Of a stretch of 64,000 nucleotides of DNA, positions 1 to 10,906 are shown piece after piece. A program made the position numbers and the translations under genes. Positions within the stretch are counted from its first letter, which is position 1. The number at the start of each line of letters is the position of its first letter. Under the pieces are notes generated by a model, which saw only the letters and a list, made by a program, of their open reading frames with translations, was not told where the DNA came from and made no database searches. Origin of the DNA: Lates calcarifer (Eukaryota; Chordata; Actinopteri; Centropomidae); NCBI RefSeq assembly GCF_001640805.2, contig NC_066844.1, positions 15,429,543 through 15,493,542 on the forward strand, read 5' to 3'.

Positions 1-1800
1 TTATTAAAGTTTTGTGGTTTACAGTAACTCCTGAGTTCTTTGCTATTCAGTTGAAAAATGTGTTTTACATTTTTTTTTACTAGTAGTTGCTTCGTCAACA
101 AACAAACAAATCCAGGCACTTTGTTATAGAAATTTGTAACTAGCCACAAATAAAAATATTAACTGGTTAGTAGAAATAAATATAAGCACCCAGCTTATAA
201 AATTTATTGTTATTATTTTTAAGAGTTGCATAGTTAATACTACGACTAATAATAATGATAACGACAATAGCAACAATAATAGAGACATACTGCGAATCAG
301 TGTTAGAAAAATTAAACAATAAAAAGTTTAGCAGTGGTTTAACCTTTTAACTTTAATTTAAAAAAAAGGTCTGGTCTTTATCATTTAGCCAGGGTAATTA
401 TGATTGTGGAGGCTGTAGCCTGGGTTTAATGGTCTTCATTAACGTTAGTTGGTAATTTGACTTGCCAATAAATGGGCCGCTATCAGTCGATCGGTAATGA
501 TATTCAGGGGGAAAAAAAAAACCTAGAGATTATTTTTTAAAAATCCTATTTTTTCGTGTTGTTCCTTGACCACCTCCACGTCGTCCCTCCTCGTGAAAAG
601 TCCATTACATTTTCCACTGGCTCGGCCCATGTGGCTGTAGCTTTTGCATTTTCAGCTCAAGTGTTTTTCAGAGTTGTGTTCAAAGGGGCATCCAGTTGTT
701 TCCTATCCGGATATCTGCCCGGCCCAGATAAGGAAGTCAGGCTCCCGGCTGTTTCCGCCCTCAACCAGCGCGCTGCATTCTCTATGGCCAGACTGACATA
801 TACTGTAAAGAGATTATCACAACACTGGAGGAGCCGCTTATGTGTGAAGAGACAGACCGTGAGGGGCGGGCATTGGAAAATAAATGGATTTATGTTCTTC
901 TCGTGTTTGTCATTCTCTGTGGGCAGTGTACAGTCTTAATGCGCAGCGGCTTTTTTTTTTTTTAATTCTCAAAATATAGGGTTACGTATTTTATTTCGTA
1001 TAAAAATGATCGGGGTTATTGTTGCTCTCCAGGTCAATAGAAAAGAGTCCACCTGAAATTAATTAAAAGGAAAACCTGGATGCTGCTTGTGAAGCAAAGA
1101 GCCGCAGGGTTCTTGCATGTAAAGCTAATGTTTCTTATTATGTGTGAAGAATTGATCTGCAATGGACGCAGGAGCACACTGCCAGGCAGGACACCGGGTC
1201 TTACACGACTTGTAGCCCAGTTTCCGTGGATCAGGATAAATAGAGGGTTTACACAAGGCCTCTATTCTAACTTGTTAATGCCGGCGTACTTATTTTAATT
1301 AATTAAATATGATAATTACCCACAGACATGTACAGAGAATAAAGCATTCTCTACAAAAATGCCCCCATATCTTATTGCACAAATTAGAAAATTTGATCAT
1401 GGCTGTAGCGGTCTGCATACATGCAATTGATTTAGTAGAGGAGTTAAGTAATTTTTCCAGTCTGTGTGACGCTTCTTTTGATTTTTGATTTTTTTTTTCT
1501 TTGCACATGGTTCTGCGGTTAAAGTTGAAGCCTCACGAAAACCCACGTGCCGCCTTTTAATTTAAGAAAAACTTTCTGTCTCTTATTGGTTTTGTGCTGA
1601 GGCAGAAATCACAGATTCGTTGCATGCAGTGTCAGCGCTGTGGCTTTAATAGGAGAATGGATAAATGATAAGCCTTCTATAGGTGTCTAAATAACCGTGA
1701 TATTCAGTGTTTTTTTGTGCAGCCCGGTGTCCGCGCTGACCTCTCTCTACAACACGTCAGTTGGTCATTATTCATGATGTCTTTTCTCTGCTTCCTGCAG
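1..1800 (+). other. gata2a: gata2 intron between the two zinc-finger exons (3' part)
   Basis: This is the sequence upstream of the C-finger exon and ends in a splice acceptor (ttcctgcag) at 1800. The N-finger exon is not in the window, so the intron is at least 1.8 kb. The first 380 bases are AT-rich with nothing recognisable. The part from about 600 to 850 is GC-richer and holds the enhancer-like block described separately. Another compact stretch at 455-510 has TAAT and GATA-like words. The rest shows no coding potential. Confidence 0.85.
612..850 (+). promoter_or_regulatory. GATA2 +9.5 / i4-type intronic enhancer candidate
   Basis: Seen: the ETS-like word CCGGAT (707-712), TATCTG (712-717), an 8-bp spacer (718-725), AGATAA (726-731) and directly abutting GGAAG (732-736). 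A CATGTG E-box lies upstream at 628-633 and further GGAA/TTCC words lie on both sides. Known: mammalian GATA2 has an intronic enhancer (+9.5), and zebrafish gata2a its i4 equivalent, built from an E-box, an 8-bp spacer, AGATAA and adjacent ETS sites. They bind TAL1/LMO2, GATA and ETS factors and drive expression in haemogenic endothelium. Inference: this is the orthologous element, since it sits in the equivalent intron with the same order and spacing. Odd: the E-box hexamer differs by one base (TATCTG, not CATCTG). Confidence 0.72.
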
Positions 1801-1926
1801 TCCGCTGCTAGACGTGCAGGCACCTGCTGTGCAAACTGCCAGACCACCACCACCACCCTGTGGAGGCGCAACGGGAACGGAGACCCGGTGTGTAACGCCT
1901 GCGGCCTTTACTTTAAACTGCACAAT
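1801..1926 (+). CDS. gata2a: GATA2, C-terminal zinc-finger exon
   Basis: This internal exon encodes the DNA-binding C-finger of a GATA2/3-class transcription factor, a nuclear protein that binds WGATAR and controls blood, endothelial and neuronal fate. It is 126 bp, 42 codons, phase 0 at both ends, bounded by ttcctgcag and gtaagt. The peptide starts SAARRAG, then the finger CANC-x17-CNAC with the TTTTTLWRR core, and ends KLHN. The four zinc-binding Cys are intact. One small difference from the usual finger is LYFKLHN, where LYYKLHN is normal in GATA1-3. The finger alone cannot separate GATA2 from GATA3; the next exon does. The gata2a rather than gata2b choice rests mainly on retention of the i4-like enhancer upstream and is not certain. 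Confidence 0.97.
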
Positions 1927-2665
1927 GTAAGTAGTCTGAAAAAAAAAAAACCACACATCAACACTGAACTCAAGTGCGGAGTTTTTGGAGGGGAGGAGAG
2001 GGGAGGGGAGGAGGAGGAGGAGGATAGAGGAGGATAAGAGGGGAGCTGGTCGTTAACTGGTCAAGTGGGCGGACAGTTGGTATCGATTTAGGAGCAGAGA
2101 AACTGTGAGAGTGTGGAGGCAAAGCCTGCTCACCCTGTCGAGCAGAACCCACCGGTCGCCCTTTTTTTTATTAATCCATCGTTGTTTCAATGGGGGGCGT
2201 TACTCCCAGGAGAGACAGCAGGGTGGGACTGTCATTCTGTGTAACGGCGTCGGTTACACTGATGAGGATTTGTCTGAGACTGCTCTTTTCAGCCCAAGCC
2301 TGGTCCTCATCCCCATGTATTCATATTGACCAGGACGGTTCTGTTTGGTTTTGAATCAGACAAAAGCTAAAAAAAAAAAAAAAAACGCCCCTGACTCGCC
2401 TTATAATGGAGCTATATATGCAAAACAGCTGCTCGTTATTTATAGCATTTATTTCACACTGGTGTAACTCATATTAGGCTAGCATGAAAAACAAGCATGT
2501 AAATCCTAATTGGCAGTGCAATATGTGACATATTCCCAGTGACAATTTAAATTATGAGCTGGTTAACAGTCTGTAACAAACAGCAAAGTAACTCTTTACC
2601 ACTATAATGTAGTGTTGTGCAGTTTGTGTCTGGTTTGCCTTGAACTAATGAGCCGCTCTCCACAG
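1927..2665 (+). other. gata2a: gata2 last intron
   Basis: A 739-bp intron running from donor gtaagt to acceptor ctctccacag. It contains a purine-rich, G-run tract at 1986-2045 (several GGGG runs, quadruplex-capable, with one GGATAAG word at 2032-2038) and a poly-A run at 2370-2385. No further coding sequence was seen. Confidence 0.9.
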
Positions 2666-2965
2666 GTTAACAGACCCCTGACCATGAAGAAAGAGGGCAT
2701 CCAAACGCGCAACCGCAAGATGTCCAGCAAGTCCAAGAGGAACAAACGAGCAGGGGACGGCTTCGACGAGCTGTCCAAGTGCATGCAGGACAAGGCCTCT
2801 CCTTTCGGCGGTGCACCCGGCCTCACCAGCCACATGACCCACATGGGTCACTTGCCCCCCTTCAGCCACTCGGGACACATGCTGCCTACTCCCACGCCCA
2901 TTCACCCTTCATTCGGTCACCCCCACCATTCCAATCGCTCGCCAGTCTGGGCTGAGCCTCACTGA
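2666..2965 (+). CDS. gata2a: GATA2, terminal coding exon
   Basis: This exon continues phase 0 from the C-finger exon. It encodes 99 residues: the basic arm after the finger ([18 protein letters not shown], then a SKSKRNKR cluster), which contacts DNA and forms part of the nuclear localisation signal, followed by the C-terminal region. The words [28 protein letters not shown] and SFGHPHH identify GATA2 rather than GATA3. The acceptor is ctctccacag at 2656-2665 and the stop is TGA at 2963-2965. Odd: vertebrate GATA2 normally ends SSMVTAMG, but here the tail after GHPHHSN reads [10 protein letters not shown] reading frame one base away ends SLASLG-stop at GGCTGA, so a small indel near the end is likely to have replaced the old terminus. 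Confidence 0.97.
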   Translation, partial: VNRPLTMKKEGIQTRNRKMSSKSKRNKRAGDGFDELSKCMQDKASPFGGAPGLTSHMTHMGHLPPFSHSGHMLPTPTPIHPSFGHPHHSNRSPVWAEPH

Positions 2966-3890
2966 GGCCCCTCCAGACCCAGAACTCCTTCGCCTGTTGG
3001 AGCCATCGCATCGCCATTAACACTAAATGGCCTTCACATCACGTCGAAAGCTGAGCAGACTTGTTGCGTCATGTACAGTGGTTGGAGGGGAGGTACTTTC
3101 AGTCGGACTTAATGACTGAAGGTCGCGTCATGCCTGACCTCACTGATGGGACGCTGCAGAGAGCAGGACTTTAGCGGACTCTGTGAAGAGCTAATGTGAC
3201 GAGGGGCTTTTTAGTCTCTGGGTGACTGAGGCTTGCAGGAATGGAGTGAATGGAGATGCTTGTCATTCTTTTTGCTTATTTTTACTAAGTCACTTTGGTA
3301 CCTGCCTCTCCATGACCCTGTAACAGGAAACTCACGAGAGGTCTTAAAAAGAACCGCTGTTTCCACCTCATTATCATCTCGTCATATACTGAGATTTGTG
3401 CACCCTGTCCATCCCAAGGCTGCCGTCCACAACTGCTATGGACACACAGACAGACAGACTCTTCAGTGCTGGAGGTCTAAAGACTGGCTAACAGCTACAG
3501 CACCCGTACGCCTCGGTTACCAACCAGTCAGGCCCAGACTACAATACCCACGAACCAGTGCTCTCCTCACATGCTGGATTGTACACCACCACAACGTTCA
3601 CCTGTTTTTAATAATGGACTTTTATGGAAAAAAGACACAGTAAATAAAGTGTTTATAAATGCTTAATTGCTATTATTGTTGTTATATTTGATGTTATAAT
3701 TATTGCTACGATAATTTATTTTCACTCTTTAAGCTTTCGTCAAAGACACATGGAAACTGTTATGATTTTAATTTCATGGTTATTATGTAAAGAAAAACAC
3801 TGACCTATCTTAGATATAAAAAAAAAGTCCCTGAGCTGTATGTTTTTATCATTTTTCCATCTCACAAAAGTAAAGGAAATAAAGTTTAAT
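2966..3890 (+). other. gata2a: gata2 3' UTR with two poly(A) signals
   Basis: No ORF continues past the stop. AATAAA occurs at 3643-3648 and again at 3878-3883, which would give 3' UTRs of about 0.7 and 0.9 kb. The sequence turns AT-rich after 3600, as is common near vertebrate cleavage sites. The UTR extent is inferred; no transcript data were available. Confidence 0.65.
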
Positions 3891-5528
3891 ACTGAAGTAA
3901 AATCCGTCGCTGCCTCTTCAGTTTAGTCTGTCTTGATCACTCTTGTGCTTATATCTTGTATGTACACGTAAACATACAGCATTAACCAAAACTCTCCTTC
4001 TAATGAAGACTGCTTGATTATTAAAATCATAAGTGATATCAGATGTATCAAGGAAAGCTCTGTGATCCCTTAAGCGTGGTAATGCTTTGGTCAAGCTCCT
4101 CCTCTATCTGTGATGGCGCGTTGTTAAGAGAAGGCCTCTTTGTGGAGCCGAGGCCCCAGGCTGGACCATTGTGCCCAGACAGCAGACTCCAGCAAAGGGC
4201 TCCCAAGTCACACACAGTCATACATATGCGCATTACCACATGCTCTCTCTCTCTCACACACACACACACACAGACGGAAAAAAAAACAAATACAAAACCT
4301 AATTCACACCCTTGTTTAACCAGATAACCTCTTATGTAGCTGCAGTGGTTTTTCTATAAATTTCTATGTGGCAAATACTGAGTCATGAGTCCGGTTCAGT
4401 GGGAGCCGTTCTCGCTCCCCGTGTCTGTCAGAGTGGCCCTCTCTCTTGGCCGCGGTGATTGGAGTGAGAGGAAGGACAGCGGGTCTTTAGTGGGAGAGAG
4501 AAGAGGAAGGAAAGGCAATCAGGCGACCTGAGCAAACACGTGGGGGTCTGCTCAGACCCTTTGCACACAGATGTGCGCGCAGCTGAGGCTGCCAGGAAGC
4601 AGGCGTCGACTCTGTTTCTCCCTCATCTCGTCGTCTTTTTCTTTCTCTTTCTCTTTGTTTTGTTTATCTTGTTTCACTCTCCCCCTTTCTGTTCTCCCAT
4701 TTATTCTGTTTGTCTTTGACTCTCCTTCACTCTCTGTTCCTATGCTGGTCATTCTGTCTCTCCCTCCCATTTGGACGATTACAGTAAAATAAAGGGGCTG
4801 AAGAAACTTTGAACAGAGCCAGCCACTAATGAGTCTGCTCGATTAGGGCCAATTTGAGGTCATCATCACTGAGTTCAGCATGGCCTCACACACCCACGGC
4901 ACAAACCATCCGATTAAACAGTCCGAGCTAAAAGTGGACTACCACCCCTCCCTGAACCCTCCACCCTGCTCACATCTGCTGGACTGCTGTAGAGGTTCAT
5001 CTGCTGGGGTTTCCCCAGAGGCTTGATCAGGTCAAATTGGAAATAATATTTATTCAGGGATTTATATAGGTGCTGTTTTGTTATTCTGTGTGGCTGGAGC
5101 ACTCTGTCGTCAGTTCATGCTACATCTTAGCACCTTCAATACTGACTATCAGTACACACATGGATACAGGACTGGAGGACTGCATCTGAGTGTCTATTTT
5201 CAGAGTGGGGGCTCCCACTACCCCCCGATCCACTTGCTGAACATCAGTGAAAATGTAATGCCTGACTGCCAATAAGCAGTCTAGCCATCTGTGTGTAGCA
5301 TAGTGCTGTGGGTGCTGGGCCGTGTACAGGCCACGGCTCCAGCGAGTTGTGTGCTGCTGCAGCCAGCGACTCTGCTCGGCCGGGCTTGGCCGAAGTCCCG
5401 GAGTCTGAGAGGGGGAGACAGGAGGGAGCCAGCACTCTTCAATGAGGCCCTCCAGAGGGAAGGAGCAGCCCTCCCAAAAATAATACAGCAGTCTGCCAGG
5501 CCAGCGAGTCCCAGAGCTGCCCTTGCCT

Positions 5529-5576
5529 CAACACACACACACACACACAACCCCCCCACCCCCCACTCCCACCCCC

Positions 5577-5611
<35 letters not shown>
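5529..5611 (+). repeat. Compound (CA)n / C-run microsatellite
   Basis: A (CA)n array at about 5529-5549, then C-runs interrupted by A and T (5550-5576), then a second (CA)n array to 5611. On the minus strand the middle part is G-rich and could form a quadruplex. Confidence 0.95.
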
Positions 5612-5616
<5 letters not shown>

Positions 5617-8600
5617 TGAACACATATGAGTTCATACCTACAAGGATGGGGTGTGACAAAGCTTCTGATGCGGATGCAGAGGCAGTGTTTGTGTTTATAG
5701 GAAGCCAGGCTACATTTCAACTTCTAGGGCCTGAGAAGCAAGCACATGACATGCACACTTGCTCTTGAAATGAATGCTTGGCAAAGTGTCTTGGTAGACA
5801 GCATGTGCCACTGCTGCTCCATTTTCTTTAACATTCACTTTATACAGACTCTGCAATGTGAGGGCTTTGTATACTTTCTACTCACCAAGCCTCACTAGAC
5901 CAACAGCTACATTGAACAAGACATCCCCTCCTGACTCACATCATGAATTATGAGACACCAAAAGAGCCATAAAATAGGATGTTACTTATCTTCACTATCA
6001 GAGTGGCGTTGCATGGAGGAGATGAAGAGGAGAGATCTCAGATGCGTTGGCGGGGTGAACGTGGTGGCCACCTAGATCAGAGCACGGAGAGGTTTACGAC
6101 TTCAACCTGGAACTGGATGTTTCAACTCATCTCAACTCCCACCCTCCTTTTTCTTTCTCCGCTCTGCTCTTCCGTTTGTCCTCCCCCACCATCTCCACCC
6201 CCGGCACTGCTCATTCCCTCTGAGAGCTATGTGCAACTCTCCATCTCTTCCATTTTCCCTCCAGTCTCCAAACCCCTTTGCTACTCCCACTCTTTTCTTG
6301 TCTCCCACTCCCCCAGTGTATTTGTTTTTCTGTCAAATTGAATTAGCAGAATCAAAAGGTATCCCGACCATCCCCTCACAAAGTTGAGTTAGGGAGAGAG
6401 ACACGTAGAAGATGAAAGGAAGTGGAGCGCAGTTCAGATGCAGGTCCTTTAGTGTGTGTGTTGCAGTGGGGGTTGACCTTTGCCTGGGCCTAACTAAAAA
6501 AGCATCCCTCCTTCCTCAGACCCCTAGAAGGATATTAAAGCTGCAAGTCGGGACAGTATTTAGATACTACAAACATGGGACATGTATTCTTGTCTTTATT
6601 TGCTGTAACGTTCCCTTAGTAAGTAGCTTGTTTGTTGACCTTAAGCAAAAAGAGAACTTATGCTTTGCCTATGATGAAGCATTAACTAAGCTCTTAAGTC
6701 TTTGAAATGTAATTGCTACCAAGTCATAGTGATTGTGCTATGAAGAGACCCACATGTGAACTTCCTCTTTTCACGGATCAAGTGAAATTCATAGAAATAC
6801 TCCGCTGACAGAGCCTGACAGGAAAAAGGTGGGTATGTTCAGAAAAACACCTGGTACACACTATTCATGGAAACCTCCACAGACACACCATCTAACACTT
6901 GAACAAGTCTTTTAACACTTGTAAAATTAATCAGCCATGCCATATAGCAATTATGTGATGGGAAAGGCTTTGACAGAAATAACTGTCACTCTCAGAGAAA
7001 CAGAGCTGACAGCAGATAATCACTGATGACCTCTGTTGACAGGAAGCAACCGCATCCTGACCTGCCAGAACATCAAATCTTACTGAGGATCTCTCCAAAT
7101 GTCAGAAATTAGTCAGAAAACGTCAAAACTGTTTTGATCTTGCATCATTTTTGGCTCCTCCATGACCCCTATTTCCCATCATGCCTTCTTTCCTACTTCA
7201 GGCCCAACAATGAAAGGCTGCTAGATAGTTACAGCTGCATACCAAGCATGGCTTTTCATAGCAGTGGAAAAAAAGAGAAAAAAAGAAAAACAGGAAGTGA
7301 GAAGTTGAAACAGGAAATACTTATGTTGTACTATTAGGACCAATTAAGACCAGAGAGGTCTGAAACAGACAGCAAAAGATACTGTTTATGAGCGGCTCTA
7401 TGTTTGTAAAGAATTTTGGTGTAATTCTCCACAAGGTTTTTATCCTGCAGCATAATGTTCCATATTGTTCTATATTATATGTTCTATTTAGGACAAAATC
7501 GGTCTACCACTGGCTTTGTTAACACATACTTTATTATTATTTGGGCTAATGAAAGTGTTTCCATAGATACTATGCTCAGACACAAGAACTAACCATTTGA
7601 TAGTGCTAACCTTGAGGATATAATATATTTTTAGACTTATTTGAAATGCAGGTTTATATTTTTCATGCCTGCAACCATTGTGTATTTTGAGTGTGAAGTA
7701 GGCTTAAAAGTATCTATCATCTAATAGTCAAACTTTTATGGTTGTCAAATAAGATATAGAATTTATTTGAACATGTTTTACCCTCAGAAAAACTTTTTTC
7801 TCCATTCATACCACCCTCCGTGGGATAGCTTGCTAATATGAAAGTAGAGAAGTGAAAGAAAGAGGGAGAGTGTTTCATGTCCCTCATAAGTGGCTGGTGA
7901 TATACCTTATTACCACAGTTTGTGGTTTTAAAAAGGTTGAGAGAATGCACTAATAATGAAAGTGGTTTATGAGTAGTGTAGTAGTAGTAGTTACAGGTCT
8001 TTGTGGCAGCTATCCTCCCAATGATTATCCCCACTCTAACTCAGTATCCACTTGTCTGATTGTCAGGATGTTGCCATCATGTTGTGTCTGGGTTGTTCTG
8101 TTTGCACACAATCCCCGCTGAAATGAGGCTGATACAAAATCCTGGCCCCATTCAGTTCCCCTAATCACACGAACTTGCTGCAATTCAAATTATGAATTGG
8201 CATCAGTCATCTGCTCAGGTCACACATTTTTTTTTTTTGTACACTAGTCAAGTGTTAAAAAAGTAGCTGTCAGAGGCAGGGTGTGGACATGCAGAGCACC
8301 CCTCCCATGACTCACCCTGAAAATGAGGTCAGTCTCCTCTCACCTGGGACAAAGAGCATTCAGGATGTTCACCTGGGACAGGTAGTGTTCAGGTCTCTTT
8401 CATGCCTTATTCTGCTGTGCTGAGGCCCTCCTGCTCACCTGCTCCGACAGACAAATTCATCCCCACTGTCTCAGGACAAATAAGCCCATTCATCTGGAGT
8501 CTCCCATTGACAAACCGGGGGGCAAGTACAGTACTAAAGCCTGGGAGGGCTCAGGGGAGTGGGCGTCTGGACCTGCCATCCTCTTCCGCACCCATATAAT

Positions 8601-10454
8601 GTCCCTCACTATTCCCAGCCCCCGCCCCTCTCCACTCGCTTTTTTTTTTGGCTTTCACTAGCAGGTAACTGGAGAAAGGCATGAGTGGGGGAGTTGAGGG
8701 CACCCTGGCTCATGGCCAGGAGTGAAAGGATGGGACCCAGGTGCCTACCCCTGGATACATCCTCTGGACACTCCCACAGGGACTGATGACCAGACAGAGA
8801 ATGGGAGGACAGTGGAGGACAGTAGAAGCCCACAGAGACCTGCTCTGCCCTGCTCAGACTCCCAAGCTGTTCAGCTTGCTATTGTGGTCTAACGATGGTT
8901 GCTTGTGTGGTGGATTAAGTGACAGAGCTGCTCGGCGGCTGATCTGAATTCACTTTCAAGCCTACTTCCTTCTCATGGACAGATTTGTCCTCACAACACA
9001 GCACAGCTGCTCTTAATGTACTGAGGTATTCAGGTGCATCCAGATCGCTCGCTTGCATAATACACCTCTGCTGATGTTTGCCTGTATGCAGAGGTACACC
9101 AGAGAAATGCTGACACGACTGCTTAATCTCATAGAAGAAGTCAGCCGGCCAGGCCTCATTTCAGCTCAGCTCATCTTGTCACTCATGCACAAAGACAGCA
9201 TGAGCTGAGGGCATTCCTAGATGAGTTTTTCCCCCAAGTGTTTATCTTCAACACAAGAATGTTGTGTCTCTGGCTGTGTTTACCCAATACTTGTCAGGTT
9301 ATAAGAGATAGGAAGACACAAACACGCACACATACACAGGCCAGTTTTATGATGAGTGAACAATGAATGAAACACAGTGTGCTTCATTTAAAAAAGCCGT
9401 AATATGATTAGACCATTACTGGACCGCAGGGACATTTTGGAGGGCGATAAGAGAGAGGAAAGTGTTATTTCTAATGGGCAAAGTTGTGGATGTGAGGAGT
9501 TTTATTTGATCCACACAGCTGATAGAACAGGAAGAAGTATTTGATATGTATCACTGTATCAATGCTTTATTCTTTCTTACACAGAAGTTTAGCAGTAACT
9601 GACACCTCTTATTTCTGATCAGCAAAGTCGGAAAGACTATAGTTTGTAGTGTATTTTACCTCAGCAACCTTAACATCCACGGTATTGGACAGACAACCTG
9701 TTCTCCATATTCAACTTTTGTTTTACTTTAAACCAGTCTCTGGATAGGAGATGTGTGCAGACCTGCAACCATTACACGGTAGCTGCCAGAATTCAGTGGA
9801 GACAGAAATTATCAGTGGCATCACATGCGCACACACTCACACATGCACTGCAGGCCTATCGGTTGAGGATCGGTATGAAAGGGCGTTGTGCTCACTCATT
9901 GGCTCAGTGGGATGTTGCAACCCCAGCACCTAACTGGTCCTTATCTCCCCTGAGCAGACTGCGCAGCTTGATATGCATCTGTCATATTTGTCGGAAAGAA
10001 AGACACCGTGGTAAGAGCACGATGAGTCAAAAAAACGGGCCAGTGACATAAACTCACTTCCCTGCGGTTTCTGCATGATCACGATCATTTCTTGTCTGCG
10101 TTGTACTCCCTGGTTGAGAAGACGCTCAACACAAAACAAGTCCAGTGCAGTTATGGATGCCTGATATTAAGCACTGGCATTTGCATTTTTTTTGTGTGCG
10201 GATATCACCGTACACCTGATCACTGACAGTGCTTACATGCCTGCACAGGTGTACACTTGTACATTGTACACTGTTCACGGCAGTCGTGCCGTCCTGTAAG
10301 AAAACATGAAGCCAAGAGCAGATTGCCATCATTCCATCGTGGCCATCACCATGACGACAGATAAGGCCCTGTCCTCTTGTCGTCATAGCGGCCTTGCATC
10401 AGCTCCATCAGCTGCTGTGGCTAGCTGAGCCTCTGACTGTGCGGGTATGAGTGT

Positions 10455-10482
10455 CTATCTGTGGGCTATCTGGCCTGATAAG
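10455..10482. promoter_or_regulatory. Cluster of three GATA motifs
   Basis: CTATCT (10455-10460), CTATCT (10466-10471) and TGATAAG (10476-10482) lie within 28 bp. The first two are 11 bp apart, one helical turn. AGATAAGG lies 90 bp upstream at 10359-10366. Whether it binds GATA2 is inference; short motifs occur by chance in a window this size. Confidence 0.3.
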
Positions 10483-10841
10483 AGTTGGGAAAGAGACAAC
10501 AGTGCAACACATGTGCCACCGAGCTGCGAAAGGTATAGGAATATGGACAGGGTCGATGTTGAAAAGGTTTCAGTGTCATAGACAACTTTTCTACACTTGT
10601 ATACTGCCGCTGACTGTGTACAAGTGTATACGCAGACAAACAAAAAGAAATGCTCAAAGTGATCTTCTCTAACATCTCGCACATCTCATCTCCTCATCTT
10701 GCGAGGTCAGGTTGTTAAAGGGGCAAACGGTCATGTGGGCAGGTATAATCTCACTTCTCTCACTCGAGTCGATTCTCTTTCTCTGTGCTACATTTATGCC
10801 TCTGATTGACTTTTAGCTTGCCAAACCATCATTAATTGGCA

Positions 10842-10842
<1 letters not shown>

Positions 10843-10899
<57 letters not shown>
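10843..10899 (+). repeat. (CA)n microsatellite
   Basis: A pure CA dinucleotide array of about 28 units, followed by degenerate CA/CG units to about 10930. It is among the longest pure arrays in the window. Confidence 0.98.

Positions 10900-10906
<7 letters not shown>

Larger units (their letters stand above)
3891..10842. other. Intergenic, no exon recognised
   Basis: No conserved protein segment or RNA gene was recognised on either strand. Contents: a pyrimidine-rich stretch at 4615-4760, CA arrays near 5.5 kb, AT-rich unique DNA at 6.7-8.2 kb, GC-richer unique DNA at 8.3-9.2 kb, and GATA words at 9446-9451 (GATAAG) and 10359-10366 (AGATAAGG) just before a three-site cluster at 10455-10482. 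The longer open frames here are carried by repeat tracts or lack codon bias and known motifs. Confidence 0.6.

Noticed and set aside
556..939. 127-codon open frame in the gata2 intron
   Set aside because: It overlaps the enhancer-like block, has no splice context and resembles no protein. Its openness is explained by GC-richer composition.
5281..5768. Several overlapping open frames on both strands encoding HTHTHT or CVCVCV runs
   Set aside because: They are translations of the CA/GT microsatellite and have no domain or codon bias. The same applies to similar frames near 22.5, 23.4, 26.7, 33.5, 34.9 and 41.9 kb.
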